Positions 26,125-34,176 of a DNA stretch of 34,573 nt are shown one piece after another (position 1 is the first letter of the stretch; each line of letters opens with the position of its first letter). The notes below the pieces were generated by a model. It was not told where the DNA came from. It did not search any database and worked only from the letters and a program-made list of their open reading frames with translations. Origin of the DNA: Paraburkholderia elongata (GTDB lineage: Bacteria > Pseudomonadota > Gammaproteobacteria > Burkholderiales > Burkholderiaceae); assembly GCF_013177735.1 (NCBI RefSeq), contig NZ_WOEZ01000121.1, positions 1 through 34,573 of the forward strand. Reading direction: 5' to 3'. A program made the translations under genes and the position numbers.

Positions 26125-26502
26125 GCGCCATCGTACGAGAGCGCTTCTGCAGAGCGTCCGATCACTAGCGCTGAGCGGTCATCAAGGCTGTATCGGCGTT
26201 CGTCTCTAAATGGCCGGTCTCGTTGCTTGCGTTTGACGCTCCGCAAGGAATTCGTTTTACGGGGCAAGCTTATTGAAGTCTCCTCGCCGCGCTTATACGT
26301 CCGTATAAGTGGGTTACGCTAATGCGGCATCGGCATATCCAACCGTAGAGTAGACGCGCCCTTCGGCTAAACCTAATCTTCTCTCATCGCGACACGCTCG
26401 CTGTTATTGCAGCGCAAAGCTCGCGGTTCGACCCGACGACCACATGGCGAGTTTGGACGGTCGCCCGACCGGTTCCCTTCTTAACGTCTCCAAGGAATCA
26501 TC
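26125..26502. other. intergenic region with regulatory palindrome
   Basis: No gene is supported here. The one clear structure is the 18-bp palindrome described separately. The region probably holds the promoter for the small ORF and DUF3331 gene that follow. Confidence 0.45.
26292..26309. promoter_or_regulatory. 18-bp perfect inverted repeat
   Basis: CTTATACGTCCGTATAAG has perfect 8-bp arms around a TC centre. Size and symmetry suit a dimeric LuxR/FixJ-type regulator. It lies behind the FixJ-type gene and about 200 nt ahead of the small ORF at 26503. Binding by the neighbouring regulator is inference. Confidence 0.6.
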
Positions 26503-26631
26503 GTGTCACATGTTCTGCATAGCTGGATCCATATCGGAAGCAACGCATATGACGAGTACACGTTCGTGCCGTGGCTTGGCAGGATCATTTATCGCCGTAC
26601 GGTCGACTTCTCCACCATATGCATCCAGTAG
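26503..26631 (+). CDS. possible 42-residue hypothetical protein
   Basis: A GTG-started frame coding VSHVLHSWIHIGSNAYDEYT and then FVPWLGRIIYRRTVDFSTICIQ. AAGGA stands 7 nt upstream of the GTG. It is rich in aromatic residues and lies between the palindrome at 26292 and the DUF3331 gene on the same strand. No family is recognised. A larger overlapping frame (26444-26710) has poorer composition. It may be a small protein or a leader peptide, or chance. Confidence 0.35.
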   Translation: MSHVLHSWIHIGSNAYDEYTFVPWLGRIIYRRTVDFSTICIQ

Positions 26632-26706
26632 CCGCAAGTCGGGAGTTGTTCGATCTCTACCTTTGTTCGACTGCTGCTCCACTCTCGCTAAGGAGAGGAA
26701 ACGATC

Positions 26707-27252
26707 TTGAACGCTGAACCCAACACGACTTCGGACATCCTGTCAGAAAATGAATTTTGTCACGCGCCTGCTCTCCCCGCGCTGCCCTCATCCCATCATC
26801 CGTCATCGCATCGGCCGGACCGACTCACTTCAGCGCCCGAGGTTCGAGACCAGTGGGCGACGACGCTCGCAGCCATCGATCAAATTTCTTCCCCGCCAGA
26901 CCCGATGCGGAATCCTCCGGACCTGTCCGGTCGCTCCCGCTTGGGTGGCGAGCTGCTCGGTTCGCGTAAGGCGGACGGTGGTGACGTGCGCACCTATACT
27001 GTGACGGTCGTGGAGGAGCTGTCTAATGCGCTCTTCGCGTTGCGCTGGCACGACGCGACGCTCTGCAACTACGAGGAGCAGGTCTGGGCACCGTGTTTCG
27101 CTCCCGCGTCGGGGCGTTGCGCCCTGTCTGGCGAGCATATCAGCAAGGGCGACCCGGTCTACCGGCCCCGAATCCGTGGATGGTTCATACCACTTAACAG
27201 CGACGCAGTGATTCTGGCCAGCGAGCTGATCAAGGCCAGCGCACGCGTCTGA
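26707..27252 (+). CDS. DUF3331 domain-containing protein
   Basis: A 181-residue protein. The N-terminal 90 residues are low in structure and rich in Pro, Ser and His. The C-terminal half (about 92-175) carries the Burkholderia-type DUF3331 pattern: VTVVEELSNALFALRWHDATLCNYEEQVW, then CFAPASGRCALSGEHISKGDPVYRPR. Cys pairs in that part (CALSG and nearby) could hold a metal, but this is a guess. The start is TTG 26707 with GGAGAGG upstream; the next in-frame ATG (26905) would already remove part of the N-terminal region. Function of the family is unknown. These proteins are often found in accessory regions of Burkholderia genomes. Confidence 0.8.
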   Translation: MNAEPNTTSDILSENEFCHAPALPALPSSHHPSSHRPDRLTSAPEVRDQWATTLAAIDQISSPPDPMRNPPDLSGRSRLGGELLGSRKADGGDVRTYTVTVVEELSNALFALRWHDATLCNYEEQVWAPCFAPASGRCALSGEHISKGDPVYRPRIRGWFIPLNSDAVILASELIKASARV

Positions 27253-27393
27253 GGCGCGCTGGAGTTGGCGTATGTTGACTCAAACTCACCAGCAAAGCAT
27301 CGTCAGCGCGCTGGCCGTCTCAGGGTGCGCTCCACCGTTTGGCCACAAGCGGTTCAACATGAAACCAGTGTCGCGAGTTAGAAGTTCGTTGAA

Positions 27394-27636
27394 TCAACTT
27401 CCCGTTCTTTCCGGAATCACGAAGTGCTGGTTAAAAAGCCGCTCGGACTCGCGCAATCCTTCTTCCGTAAAGATCACGGACTTCGTCTTGTTGACTGGGT
27501 CGTCGATGAAGCCTCGTTCATAGAGTCGGTTCAGCACATCCCAGTCGAAGCCCTTCCATGCGCGGTATCGGTCGTGCAGTGTCAGGTAGAGAAGGGCTAG
27601 GGCAACTTCATCAATTGCATCGGTATTGATATTCAT
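27394..27636 (-). CDS. DUF6429-family small protein
   Basis: An 80-residue protein: MNINTDAIDEVALALLYLTL, HDRYRAWKGFDWDVLNRLYE and a C-terminal FTEEGLRESERLF. This pattern belongs to the DUF6429 family as I know it, small proteins of unknown role found widely in proteobacteria and often near mobile genes. It resembles a short winged-helix-like fold, but no function is established. ATG 27636 has AGGAG 4 nt upstream, which decides the start over the longer frame from 27672. It stands alone on the minus strand between the DUF3331 gene and the GlxA-type regulator. Confidence 0.8.
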   Translation of the reverse strand: MNINTDAIDEVALALLYLTLHDRYRAWKGFDWDVLNRLYERGFIDDPVNKTKSVIFTEEGLRESERLFNQHFVIPERTGS

Positions 27637-27799
27637 AGTGCTCCTGCCGCAGCCTTCGGGACCTGCACACAAAACCGTTCGAGACTGGTCGGGACGTCGT
27701 CGGCCGACTTTGCTGAGTGATCCGCTGTTTCACCGCAACTGTCGTGACAATGCCATAAACGATCAAGCGCACGATTCAATGTGAAATTGAAAGAACCGG

Positions 27800-28810
27800 T
27801 TATCGGCCTGATTCGCGGACCCCGCGCGCCCCGTCGTTCACCGGATCGCCGGAGCGAAAGCGCTGTCGGTATTCGACGGGATTGATCTGAAGCCGGCGAC
27901 TAAACGTGCGCCGAAGTGTATCCGCGCTCTCAAAGCCGCAACGCTTCGCGATTTCACCGATCGGGTGACGAGTGCTTTCGAGGTAGCGGCGCGCGGCGTC
28001 GATGCGCGCGTCGTTCAGGAATGCGATGAGACTGACGCCGCATTCCCTGGTGAAGATGCGTGACAGATTACGCGGACTCATTTTGAGCCGGCGCGCAAGC
28101 GACGTGGTCGTATGATTCAGATGAAGATTGTCGAGCAGGTACTGCTGAATCGACTGGATCTGGGAATCGCTGGCAGCCTGGGTTTCCAGCAGCGGGCTGA
28201 ACTGCGACTGGCCGCCCGCGCGGCGCACGTACACGATCAGATACTTCGCGACGTCGAGTGCCATTTTCTTGCCGAAGTCCTCTTCGATCATGACCAGCGC
28301 GAGATCGATGCCGGCAGTCACGCCTGCGGTCGTGTAGAGGCCGCTGTCCTTTACATAGATCTGGTCAGGTTCGACCTTCGCCTTCGGAAACATCGACGAT
28401 AGACGCGTGGCGTCCATCCAGTGTGTCGTGACCGTCCGGTTATCGATCATGCCGGCGGCGCCGATAGCAAAGACGCCATTGCAGATAGCGGCGATCCGCC
28501 TGGTACTCTTGTGCTGCTTCGCGAGCCATTCGCTAAGCGTCGAGTCTTCGAGTACTTCGAATACGCCGAGGCCGCCGGGCACGATCACCGTGTCGAAATG
28601 CGGACACGGATCGAAGATGGTCCGGTCCGGCATTACCGTCAGCCCGCTGGAAGACAGCACGCTGCCCCGCGTTGTGCCGATCGTCAGCATTTCGTATTCG
28701 CACGCCCCCTGACTGAGGATGCGGACCTCCGCAAAGGCGTCCTTGGGGCCCGCGATATCGAGCAGCTGGAATCCGGGGAACAGGACCATTCCGACGGTGA
28801 TCTTGCGCAT
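27800..28810 (-). CDS. GlxA-family transcriptional regulator (DJ-1/PfpI plus AraC HTH)
   Basis: A 336-residue regulator with an amidotransferase-like domain (residues 3-190) fused to an AraC-type double HTH (230-330). The DJ-1 part starts ITVGMVLFPGFQLLDIAGP and has the nucleophile-elbow Cys110 in AAICNGVFAIGAAG. The second HTH reads IGEIAKRCGFESADTLRRTFSRRLQINPVEYRQRF. It is the last gene of the minus-strand nitrile hydratase set, 55 nt after the broken cobalt permease. It may control that operon in response to a nitrile or amide, as GlxA-type regulators do for nitrogen-compound catabolism. The frame is open to 28948, but ATG 28810 fits the family. Confidence 0.88.
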   Translation of the reverse strand: MRKITVGMVLFPGFQLLDIAGPKDAFAEVRILSQGACEYEMLTIGTTRGSVLSSSGLTVMPDRTIFDPCPHFDTVIVPGGLGVFEVLEDSTLSEWLAKQHKSTRRIAAICNGVFAIGAAGMIDNRTVTTHWMDATRLSSMFPKAKVEPDQIYVKDSGLYTTAGVTAGIDLALVMIEEDFGKKMALDVAKYLIVYVRRAGGQSQFSPLLETQAASDSQIQSIQQYLLDNLHLNHTTTSLARRLKMSPRNLSRIFTRECGVSLIAFLNDARIDAARRYLESTRHPIGEIAKRCGFESADTLRRTFSRRLQINPVEYRQRFRSGDPVNDGARGVRESGR

Positions 28811-28865
28811 AGGTGTCAGGCAAAATAGAGCCGAGGCTGGCGCGACGCATGCTGCATGCGCTCGC

Positions 28866-29627
28866 CTAGCGGCTCGTCTCGAGTTCGTCGAAGCGCCGGG
28901 TTCGGTAAAGCACCATCGATACGAGCCAGCTTGCGGCGAAGATACCAATGATGACGTAGCCCAGCGTGCCGAAGTTGTCGTTCAACTTACCGATAGCATC
29001 CCACAGCTTGCCTTCGAGCTTCAAGTGGTCAGAAATCAGGCCCAAGGCCTCGATCGTGCCGACCAGCAGCGCGACCGCGACCGACACCAGCGTGATCGTC
29101 ATGTTGTAGTAGATCTTACGAATCGGCTTTAGATACGCCTAGCCGTAGGCGCCGAGCATCAGGTGACCGTCGAGCGTATTCAGAATCAGCAGGTTCAGGA
29201 ACGCGATCGCGAACAGGAAGACGGTCGATACCGACGTGCTGATCAGTCCGCCCAATTCCTTGTATTGGGCAAAGCGCGTGCTCAGCACGCTTGCGACTGC
29301 TGCGACCGCGAGCGAGGCGATGACGATGATGGTCGAGTGACCGAGCGAGAAGAACAAACCCACGGCGACAGGGCGTTTTTTTTCCTGCATGAGCTTACGG
29401 GTCACGTTGTCGATCGCCGCAATGTGATCGGCATCGACCGCATGGCGCAAGCCCAGTCCATAGGCGATCAACGCGGTGCCGAGCAGGACCGGGTGGTCCC
29501 AGAACGACACGAACGCCCAGATCCATGCGGCGGCATTAGTCACCAACAGCAGGCCGTAGATGCCGAAGAGCTTGCGCTGGACCTGCGGATCGGATCCGGT
29601 GAGTACATTGGACAGTTGCTTGAGCAT
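28866..29627 (-). pseudogene. nhlF: NiCoT-family cobalt transporter (NhlF-type), deleted and interrupted
   Basis: The 5' part (29627-29139) codes for the first helices of a nickel/cobalt permease, including the signature GLRHAVDADHIAAIDNVTRKLM and FSLGHSTIIVIAS. It then passes from LNLLILN straight into TLDGHLMLGAYG, which belongs near residue 250 of the normal protein. About 100 residues are missing in frame. Directly after GAYG comes TAG where the family has Trp (GAYGWA); the same frame continues AYLKPIRKIYYNMTITLVS to a normal C-terminus at 28866. Full-length relatives are about 350 residues; here there are 253 codons with one amber. Two independent lesions make it a pseudogene. It sits in the place NhlF occupies in cobalt-type NHase operons. 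Confidence 0.85.
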
Positions 29628-29711
29628 GGTAGATATCCTGATGAAACATCGTTATGCGATATGGCGGGCGCTCTCGTGCCCTTGCCTGAACGCCGGAAGC
29701 AAGGACACGGC

Positions 29712-30059
29712 TCAGTTGCTGGACGGCCGCAACGCGCGCAGATTCAGCGACGCCATATCTGTGGCCGATAGCACCCCAGCCTGCGTCACGGTCTTTTCGA
29801 GGGCGAGCAGAAAGCGCTCGTAGTAATCCCACGGCGGCTGCCCCGCGCAGTATCCGTCTTCCCATTCGGCGATCGACTCGATGAGATTCTGACGGAAGTC
29901 TTCCCACTCGAAGTGCCCCGCCTTCGACAGCGAAAGCGCGAGCCCGAATACTTGCCGTTCCCATGGCTTGTCGAACACCAGTTTGCCTTGCATGCGCGGT
30001 GGAGAGTCCGGATGTCCAAGCATGCTGGAGGCGGCATATTCCTCGAACCGGGTAAACAT
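29712..30059 (-). CDS. nitrile hydratase accessory protein (activator)
   Basis: A 115-residue homologue of the NhlE/P14K self-subunit-swapping activator, which carries cobalt into the alpha subunit and helps oxidise its cysteines. Its N-terminus resembles the NHase beta subunit: MQGKLVFDKPWERQVFGLAL, then FEWEDFRQNLIESIAEWE and a WDYYERFLLALEKTV motif. ATG 30059 lies 2 nt after the NHase alpha stop, so the genes are translationally close; the longer frame from 30224 overlaps alpha and is a shadow. The order beta-alpha-activator is that of cobalt-type NHase operons. No defect seen. Confidence 0.9.
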   Translation of the reverse strand: MFTRFEEYAASSMLGHPDSPPRMQGKLVFDKPWERQVFGLALSLSKAGHFEWEDFRQNLIESIAEWEDGYCAGQPPWDYYERFLLALEKTVTQAGVLSATDMASLNLRALRPSSN

Positions 30060-30061
30060 GA

Positions 30062-30703
30062 TCAGACCGCCGGCCGCGGCGATGCAGACGGCGAGGGCAC
30101 CAGCGCCACACCCATCATCGCTTCGGGTGTGACGAGCGCGGCCAGTTCCGCTTCGCTCATGCCTTCGGTGCCGGCGGGTCGCTCCGGGATGACGAACCAG
30201 CGGATTTGCGCGCTGCTGTCCCATACCTTGACTTCCGTATCGTCAGAAACTGGCACGCCGAACTCCTTCAGCACGGCGCGCGGTTCGCGCACGCCGCGCG
30301 CGCGGAAGACCGGGTCCTTGTACCAGTAGGGCGGCAGACCCAGCACGGGCCAGGGATAGCAGGAGCAGAGCGTGCAGATGATGAGGTTGTGAACACCGTC
30401 GCCGTTGGCGACTGCGGCCATGTGTTCGCCTTCCGCGCCTTCCATCCCGGCCGGGAAGTCCATTTCCGCAATCGCCTTCGGTGTGTCTTCGACAAGGCGT
30501 TCCCTGAACGCCGGATCGATCCACGCGCGCGCCACAATTTTCGCGCCATTGAACGGGCCAGCCATCGTTTCGAAATGACCGAGCACGGTATCGACTGAGT
30601 CGCTGCCCAGCACCCCTTTCTCGATCAGAAGCGCTTCGAGCGCCCGTACCTTGGCCGCGCTCGCGGCCTCGCGCTCGTCGTCGTATTTGAAAAGTTCGCT
30701 CAT
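30062..30703 (-). CDS. nthA: nitrile hydratase alpha subunit, cobalt type
   Basis: A 213-residue catalytic subunit that hydrates nitriles to amides. The metal centre is Cys110-Thr-Leu-Cys113-Ser-Cys115 (VHNLIICTLCSCYPWP). Thr at the second position of this motif marks the cobalt type, where iron enzymes have Ser. The remaining conserved blocks are LPPYWYKDPVFRARGVREPRAVL and EVKVWDSSAQIRWFVIPERPAGTEGMSE. Length is typical (about 200-215). It follows the beta gene by 33 nt and precedes the activator by 2 nt. It appears intact, so activity depends on another cobalt supply if the local permease is dead. Confidence 0.95.
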   Translation of the reverse strand: MSELFKYDDEREAASAAKVRALEALLIEKGVLGSDSVDTVLGHFETMAGPFNGAKIVARAWIDPAFRERLVEDTPKAIAEMDFPAGMEGAEGEHMAAVANGDGVHNLIICTLCSCYPWPVLGLPPYWYKDPVFRARGVREPRAVLKEFGVPVSDDTEVKVWDSSAQIRWFVIPERPAGTEGMSEAELAALVTPEAMMGVALVPSPSASPRPAV

Positions 30704-30736
30704 GTTAGTTCCGTACCAGATGATGGGTGTAGAGAT

Positions 30737-31480
30737 TCAGTTCGATGCGTCGAGATACGCTTCGTATAGATCGGCGTAGATCGTCGTGTTCGGTTCGCTC
30801 TTGTCCTTGCCCCAGATGTCCTCGGCCTTGAATGCAACGCGATAGACGGGCATCGGCTCGCCGATGCCGTCGGGCCCGGTCGAAACGAAGTAAGAGTAGG
30901 CACCTGGATAGACGAGGTCGATCACACCGCGCTTGTTGCGCAGGTAGCCCGGCAAACGCGTGTGATCGACGGCGGCCGGATCGGCTATGCACACCCCGGT
31001 ACCGGGTTCGAAACGCGGCGTCTGCTTCAGTGCGTTCAGCCCCGAATCGCCTTTTGCGAGGTAGTCGTTGATCTGCGAGGCAATTGCCGGATTCGGCTGT
31101 GCAGGCAGCGGCGCATCTGGATGGGCGCGGTAATGCGCGGTCTTCTGCGCGAGTTCGTCGGCCGATACATAACCCTGATCGACGAAGAATTGCGAAATCC
31201 CCATCAGCCACTTCTCGTAATACCGGTATTTGAAGTATTCGAACGGCTGCATGCCTTCGGCACCGGTGCGCAGCGACGCCCAGGTCCACGTATTCCTGAA
31301 CGTGGTAGGCGGCGTCGCCACCGGGTACTTTGGCAGCGCGTCCGACAGATGCGTGCTTTCCGCCATCATCACCGTATGAATGCCGAAAATGCGCTTCTCC
31401 CACGGCTCGACGAAAACCCGTGTCTCGACATTGACGGGTCCGAGGTTTTCGAGCCCGCCAAGGCTATGCTGTAGTTTCAT
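30737..31480 (-). CDS. nthB: nitrile hydratase beta subunit
   Basis: A 247-residue partner of the alpha subunit. The N-terminus MKLQHSLGGLENLGPV and following FVEPWEKRIFGIHTVM match NHase beta, as do FEYFKYRYYEKWLMG, the C-terminal LPGYLRNKRGVIDLVYPGAYSYFVS barrel and YRVAFKAEDIWG. The beta subunit supplies Arg residues to the active site; several Arg are conserved-looking in the N-terminal half (RVFVEPWEKR, RYYEKW). It stands first among the catalytic genes, with alpha 33 nt downstream. The DUF1097 membrane gene lies 25 nt upstream, so they form one operon. Confidence 0.95.
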   Translation of the reverse strand: MKLQHSLGGLENLGPVNVETRVFVEPWEKRIFGIHTVMMAESTHLSDALPKYPVATPPTTFRNTWTWASLRTGAEGMQPFEYFKYRYYEKWLMGISQFFVDQGYVSADELAQKTAHYRAHPDAPLPAQPNPAIASQINDYLAKGDSGLNALKQTPRFEPGTGVCIADPAAVDHTRLPGYLRNKRGVIDLVYPGAYSYFVSTGPDGIGEPMPVYRVAFKAEDIWGKDKSEPNTTIYADLYEAYLDASN

Positions 31481-31505
31481 GGTGTGCGGTTCCTGAAGTG
31501 TGAGG

Positions 31506-32009
31506 TCAGTTGAGTTGAGGCTGAGGCTTGTGGCTCAGTGCTTCGCCGAACGCTTCGGAGACGATGCCGAAGACGGCGCCGGTGACGAGCGCGGCGGCGG
31601 CCACCAACGCGGGGTTCTGGATGCTGGCCGTGGTAATCGCCTTACCGGTGGTGACTGTGGTGCCGACCGTCGAAGCGAAGCCCCACACGACGGCGGGCAG
31701 CACATTCAGCAGCTTCTGTTTCGATACCTGCACCATCGCCGCGCTCCCGACACCGACGCAAATCGCTGCGGCGAGCGGCGCCGGGCCGGTATTGGCGATC
31801 GCCAGCAGCGAGAGCGACGCGATGACCAGGCCGGTGAGGTTCGACGCAACGCTCTGCACGAAGCCGCGCGGACCACCGCCGACCACGAAGAACGACGCCC
31901 ACGCGATAAAGGTGACCCACACCGGGACCGGAAACACCGGTGCCGTGACGTAGGTGTCGACGACGGCGAGCACGCCGATACTGACGGTAAGCGCATCAGT
32001 CTTCTTCAT
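31506..32009 (-). CDS. DUF1097-family membrane protein
   Basis: A 167-residue inner-membrane protein with about five hydrophobic helices (for example VSIGVLAVVDTYVTAPVFPV, VWVTFIAWASFFVVGG and LLAIANTGPAPLAAAICVGVG). The pattern matches the DUF1097/YcdZ family, whose function is not known. It sits between the frameshifted CobW gene (25-nt gap) and NHase beta (25-nt gap), so it is part of the NHase operon. That position suggests a link to uptake of the nitrile/amide or the metal, but nothing in the sequence proves it. Confidence 0.82.
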   Translation of the reverse strand: MKKTDALTVSIGVLAVVDTYVTAPVFPVPVWVTFIAWASFFVVGGGPRGFVQSVASNLTGLVIASLSLLAIANTGPAPLAAAICVGVGSAAMVQVSKQKLLNVLPAVVWGFASTVGTTVTTGKAITTASIQNPALVAAAALVTGAVFGIVSEAFGEALSHKPQPQLN

Positions 32010-32034
32010 TGCAGACTCCTTGAGGTAAGTGCGG

Positions 32035-33023
32035 CTAGTGGATACAGTTGAGAAACGATTCGCGTAGTTGCGGAAAATCCAGATTGCGGCCGATGAACAC
32101 GAACTTGTTCTCGCGCGGCTCGTCCTTCAGCCATGCGCGTCCGGGTTCGGCTTCCAGCAACATATGCACGCTATGGAAATGGAACTGCCGCGCTTCGGCG
32201 TGGAAGTTGAGGACCCCTTTCATCCGCATCAGTTGCTGGCCTTGCTGCTGCACGAGTTCGTTGATCCAACGGTTAAAGCGCGTCGCATCGAGGTCGCCCT
32301 TTTCGATCAGCGCGCACGATTGAATCGACGTGTCATGTTCGTGGTCGTGAGCGCCCTCGTCGAGCAGATCGGGCTCGATCGCGAGCAGCGTGGGGGCGAG
32401 AAGCGACGCATACCCAGCAGAGCGTCCGCGCGGATTTGCGAACGGGTCGCGGTGATGATGGCGGCGGTTGGATTCAATGAACGGATCGTTCGTTCGATGG
32501 CGATTAGCTCGTCTTCCGTGATCAGGTCGAGCTTGTTGATCAGAATGACGTCGGCGAAGGCCACCTGTTCGCGCGCAATGTCGTCATCGAGTTGTCGGCG
32601 CAGATGCAGTGCGTCGACCACGGTGACGACCGATTCGAGATCCACGGCTTCGCGCAGGTCGGGATCGGCGAGGAACGTTTGCAGGACCGGTGCCGGATCG
32701 GCCAGTCCGGATGTCTCGACGATCAGGCGCTGCATGGGCGCCGTGCCGGTCTGCGGACGCGCCAGCAGCGCTTTCACACTGGCAACGAGGTCCGCGCGCA
32801 CCGTGCAGCACACGCAGCCGTTATTGATTTCGACCAGCGCCTGTTCTTCGGCGATGATCAGTTGTCCGTCGATGCCGACTTCGCCGAATTCGTTGACGAC
32901 CACGCCGACTGATCCCGGCGCGCGTTGCTGCAACAACTGATTGACGAGGGTGGTTTTACCCGCGCCGAGAAACCCGGAGATGATGGTGACGGGAAGTTTG
33001 GGCGGTGTGGGTGTGCGATTCAT
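32035..33023 (-). pseudogene. CobW/COG0523-family GTPase, frameshifted
   Basis: A metal-chaperone GTPase (P47K/CobW type). The 5' frame holds the P-loop GFLGAGKTT (18-26), the CxCC metal motif (NNGCVCCT), ETSGLADPAPV and NKLD. After LLGMRRFSPP the frame changes at a run of five C (five G on plus, 32392-32396). The correct continuation, LLAIEPDLLDEGAHDHEHD... to FIGRNLDFPQLRESFLNC, is one frame away and ends at 32035. A single lost C would explain it (FSPPTLL). The His-rich stretch and C-terminal domain are thus separated. CobW-type proteins accompany NHase genes and may help metal insertion. A homopolymer sequencing error is possible. Confidence 0.85.
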
Positions 33024-33184
33024 GAGAGAGTCCGTTGCTGATCGAGGCTGACTCAATAGAGCGAGTACCAGGCCTGTCGCCGTCATCCGTCTGTGCCGGA
33101 AATCAGCTTGTCCCGAATGCACTGAAAATGTGGCGGTTTTTGTCCGAGACGGAAGAAGAGGACAAAATGGCACGATGATGCGGC

Positions 33185-33361
33185 ATGAATCCGATGCCAA
33201 ACGCTGGTGCAGATGTGGGATTCGATGCGCCGCGACGGTGCGGAACGCTCCGTCAATATGCGGTGGGGCGGGAGGACGTAGGTGAGGAGAAGGCGGCGTT
33301 GCGGGGATGGCTCGCGGAATATGAGAGAAGTTATCCCTTCCAGCGATGCCGGATTAAATAG
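33185..33361 (+). CDS. possible 58-residue hypothetical protein
   Basis: An ATG-started frame, MNPMPNAGADVGFDAPRRCG, followed by TLRQYAVGREDVGEEKAALR and a C-terminal GWLAEYERSYPFQRCRIK. Charged, soluble, no signal or helix-turn-helix. No strong ribosome site. It lies upstream of and divergent from the CobW gene. No family recognised; it may be a chance frame. Confidence 0.3.
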   Translation: MNPMPNAGADVGFDAPRRCGTLRQYAVGREDVGEEKAALRGWLAEYERSYPFQRCRIK

Positions 33362-33505
33362 TCATGCAGATAGTTAGGTAAATTGAAGTCGAACCATTCC
33401 TTGATCAAGGAACCGTCACCGGACATTCGATGTCAGTCGACGATGGCTGGGCGACCACCTGAAAAGCCCTAGTGAAAGCGCGGATTCCCGGACGATTGAC
33501 GGTGC

Positions 33506-33706
33506 CTACGGCGTGCCGTGCCGCTTCAGATTGACGCTGCGCGTCGTCCGGTTGACGAGTCGCACGCCGAGCCGGCTTTCCATCTGCACGAGCCGTCTGG
33601 TGGCAGCCGGCGGCGTTAGATCGAGCGCTCGGGCTGCCGCCGAGAGGCTGCCGTGGCACGCGACCAGCACAAAAAACTCAAGGTCGGAAGCGATATCAGT
33701 TTTCAC
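33506..33706 (-). pseudogene. truncated LysR-family regulator
   Basis: Only the N-terminal winged helix of a LysR-type regulator is present: DLEFFVLVACHGSLSAAARAL, then LTPPAATRRLVQMESRLGVRLVNRTTRSVNL. The frame stops after 66 codons (GTG 33706), whereas LysR proteins are about 300 residues. The DNA behind the stop shows no LysR ligand-domain sequence in any frame, so the 3' part is deleted or replaced rather than shifted. An operator-like repeat overlaps the start. A short HTH product could still bind DNA, but it lacks the oligomerisation domain. Confidence 0.8.
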
Positions 33707-33716
33707 TGAAAGTGAA
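33702..33716. promoter_or_regulatory. inverted repeat at the LysR remnant start
   Basis: TTCACT-GAA-AGTGAA is a perfect dyad covering the GTG start of the LysR fragment. Two more AGTGA copies follow at 33723 and 33733. This looks like an old autoregulatory site of the LysR gene. Confidence 0.45.
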
Positions 33717-33755
33717 TAAACAAGTGATTTGAAGTGAATTCTAATCCTGCATCCC

Positions 33756-33778
33756 GCGGGTAAGCTATTACTTCCCGC
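33756..33778 (+). other. imperfect stem-loop
   Basis: GCGGGTAAG and CTTCCCGC pair with one bulged T around a CTATTA loop. It lies between the LysR remnant and the malic enzyme gene. It may be a relic terminator or operator. Confidence 0.3.
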
Positions 33779-34176
33779 TTCCCCGTACATTGACCCACGT
33801 GCGATGTCTCAGGGCGGCGTCATACGCATGTGCGGACTGCCGCTGTGGAAGGTTCTGCGCTACATCAAGGGCGAGATCTTCGTCACATCGGCACGATGTC
33901 GGCCGAGGCGGTTCTGCCGCAGATCCTCATCAAGATGGAAAAGCTGGGATGCAGGCGCTCGATCGGGGGGATGGTGTTGCCCACCAGGTATACGTTCAAT
34001 GCCGACGGCACGGCGATCTACCTGACCGGCGATGTCGATGCGCGCAGCACGGAATCGGCGCTGCCGTCCGTGCACGATGCGACACCAGTGCCTGTGCAGC
34101 CCCCGCTGGGCCGTCATTAATGTCTGATGCCTTCGATATACGACCGTACCGACCATAATTTGCGAGTAACACCATA
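33779..34176. other. upstream region of the malic enzyme gene
   Basis: Several overlapping frames run on the plus strand (for example from 33830 or 33896 to a stop at 34120, containing FNADGTAIYLTGDVDARSTE). None has a recognisable family or a good ribosome site. It probably holds the maeB promoter and perhaps an eroded gene. Confidence 0.3.

Noticed and set aside
29712..30224. 170-residue version of the NHase activator
   Set aside because: The first 55 residues overlap the alpha-subunit gene in another frame; ATG 30059 gives the normal activator length.
33830..34120. 96-residue ORF ahead of maeB
   Set aside because: No recognisable domain, no good ribosome site and unlike composition in its first third; kept only as a note in the upstream region.
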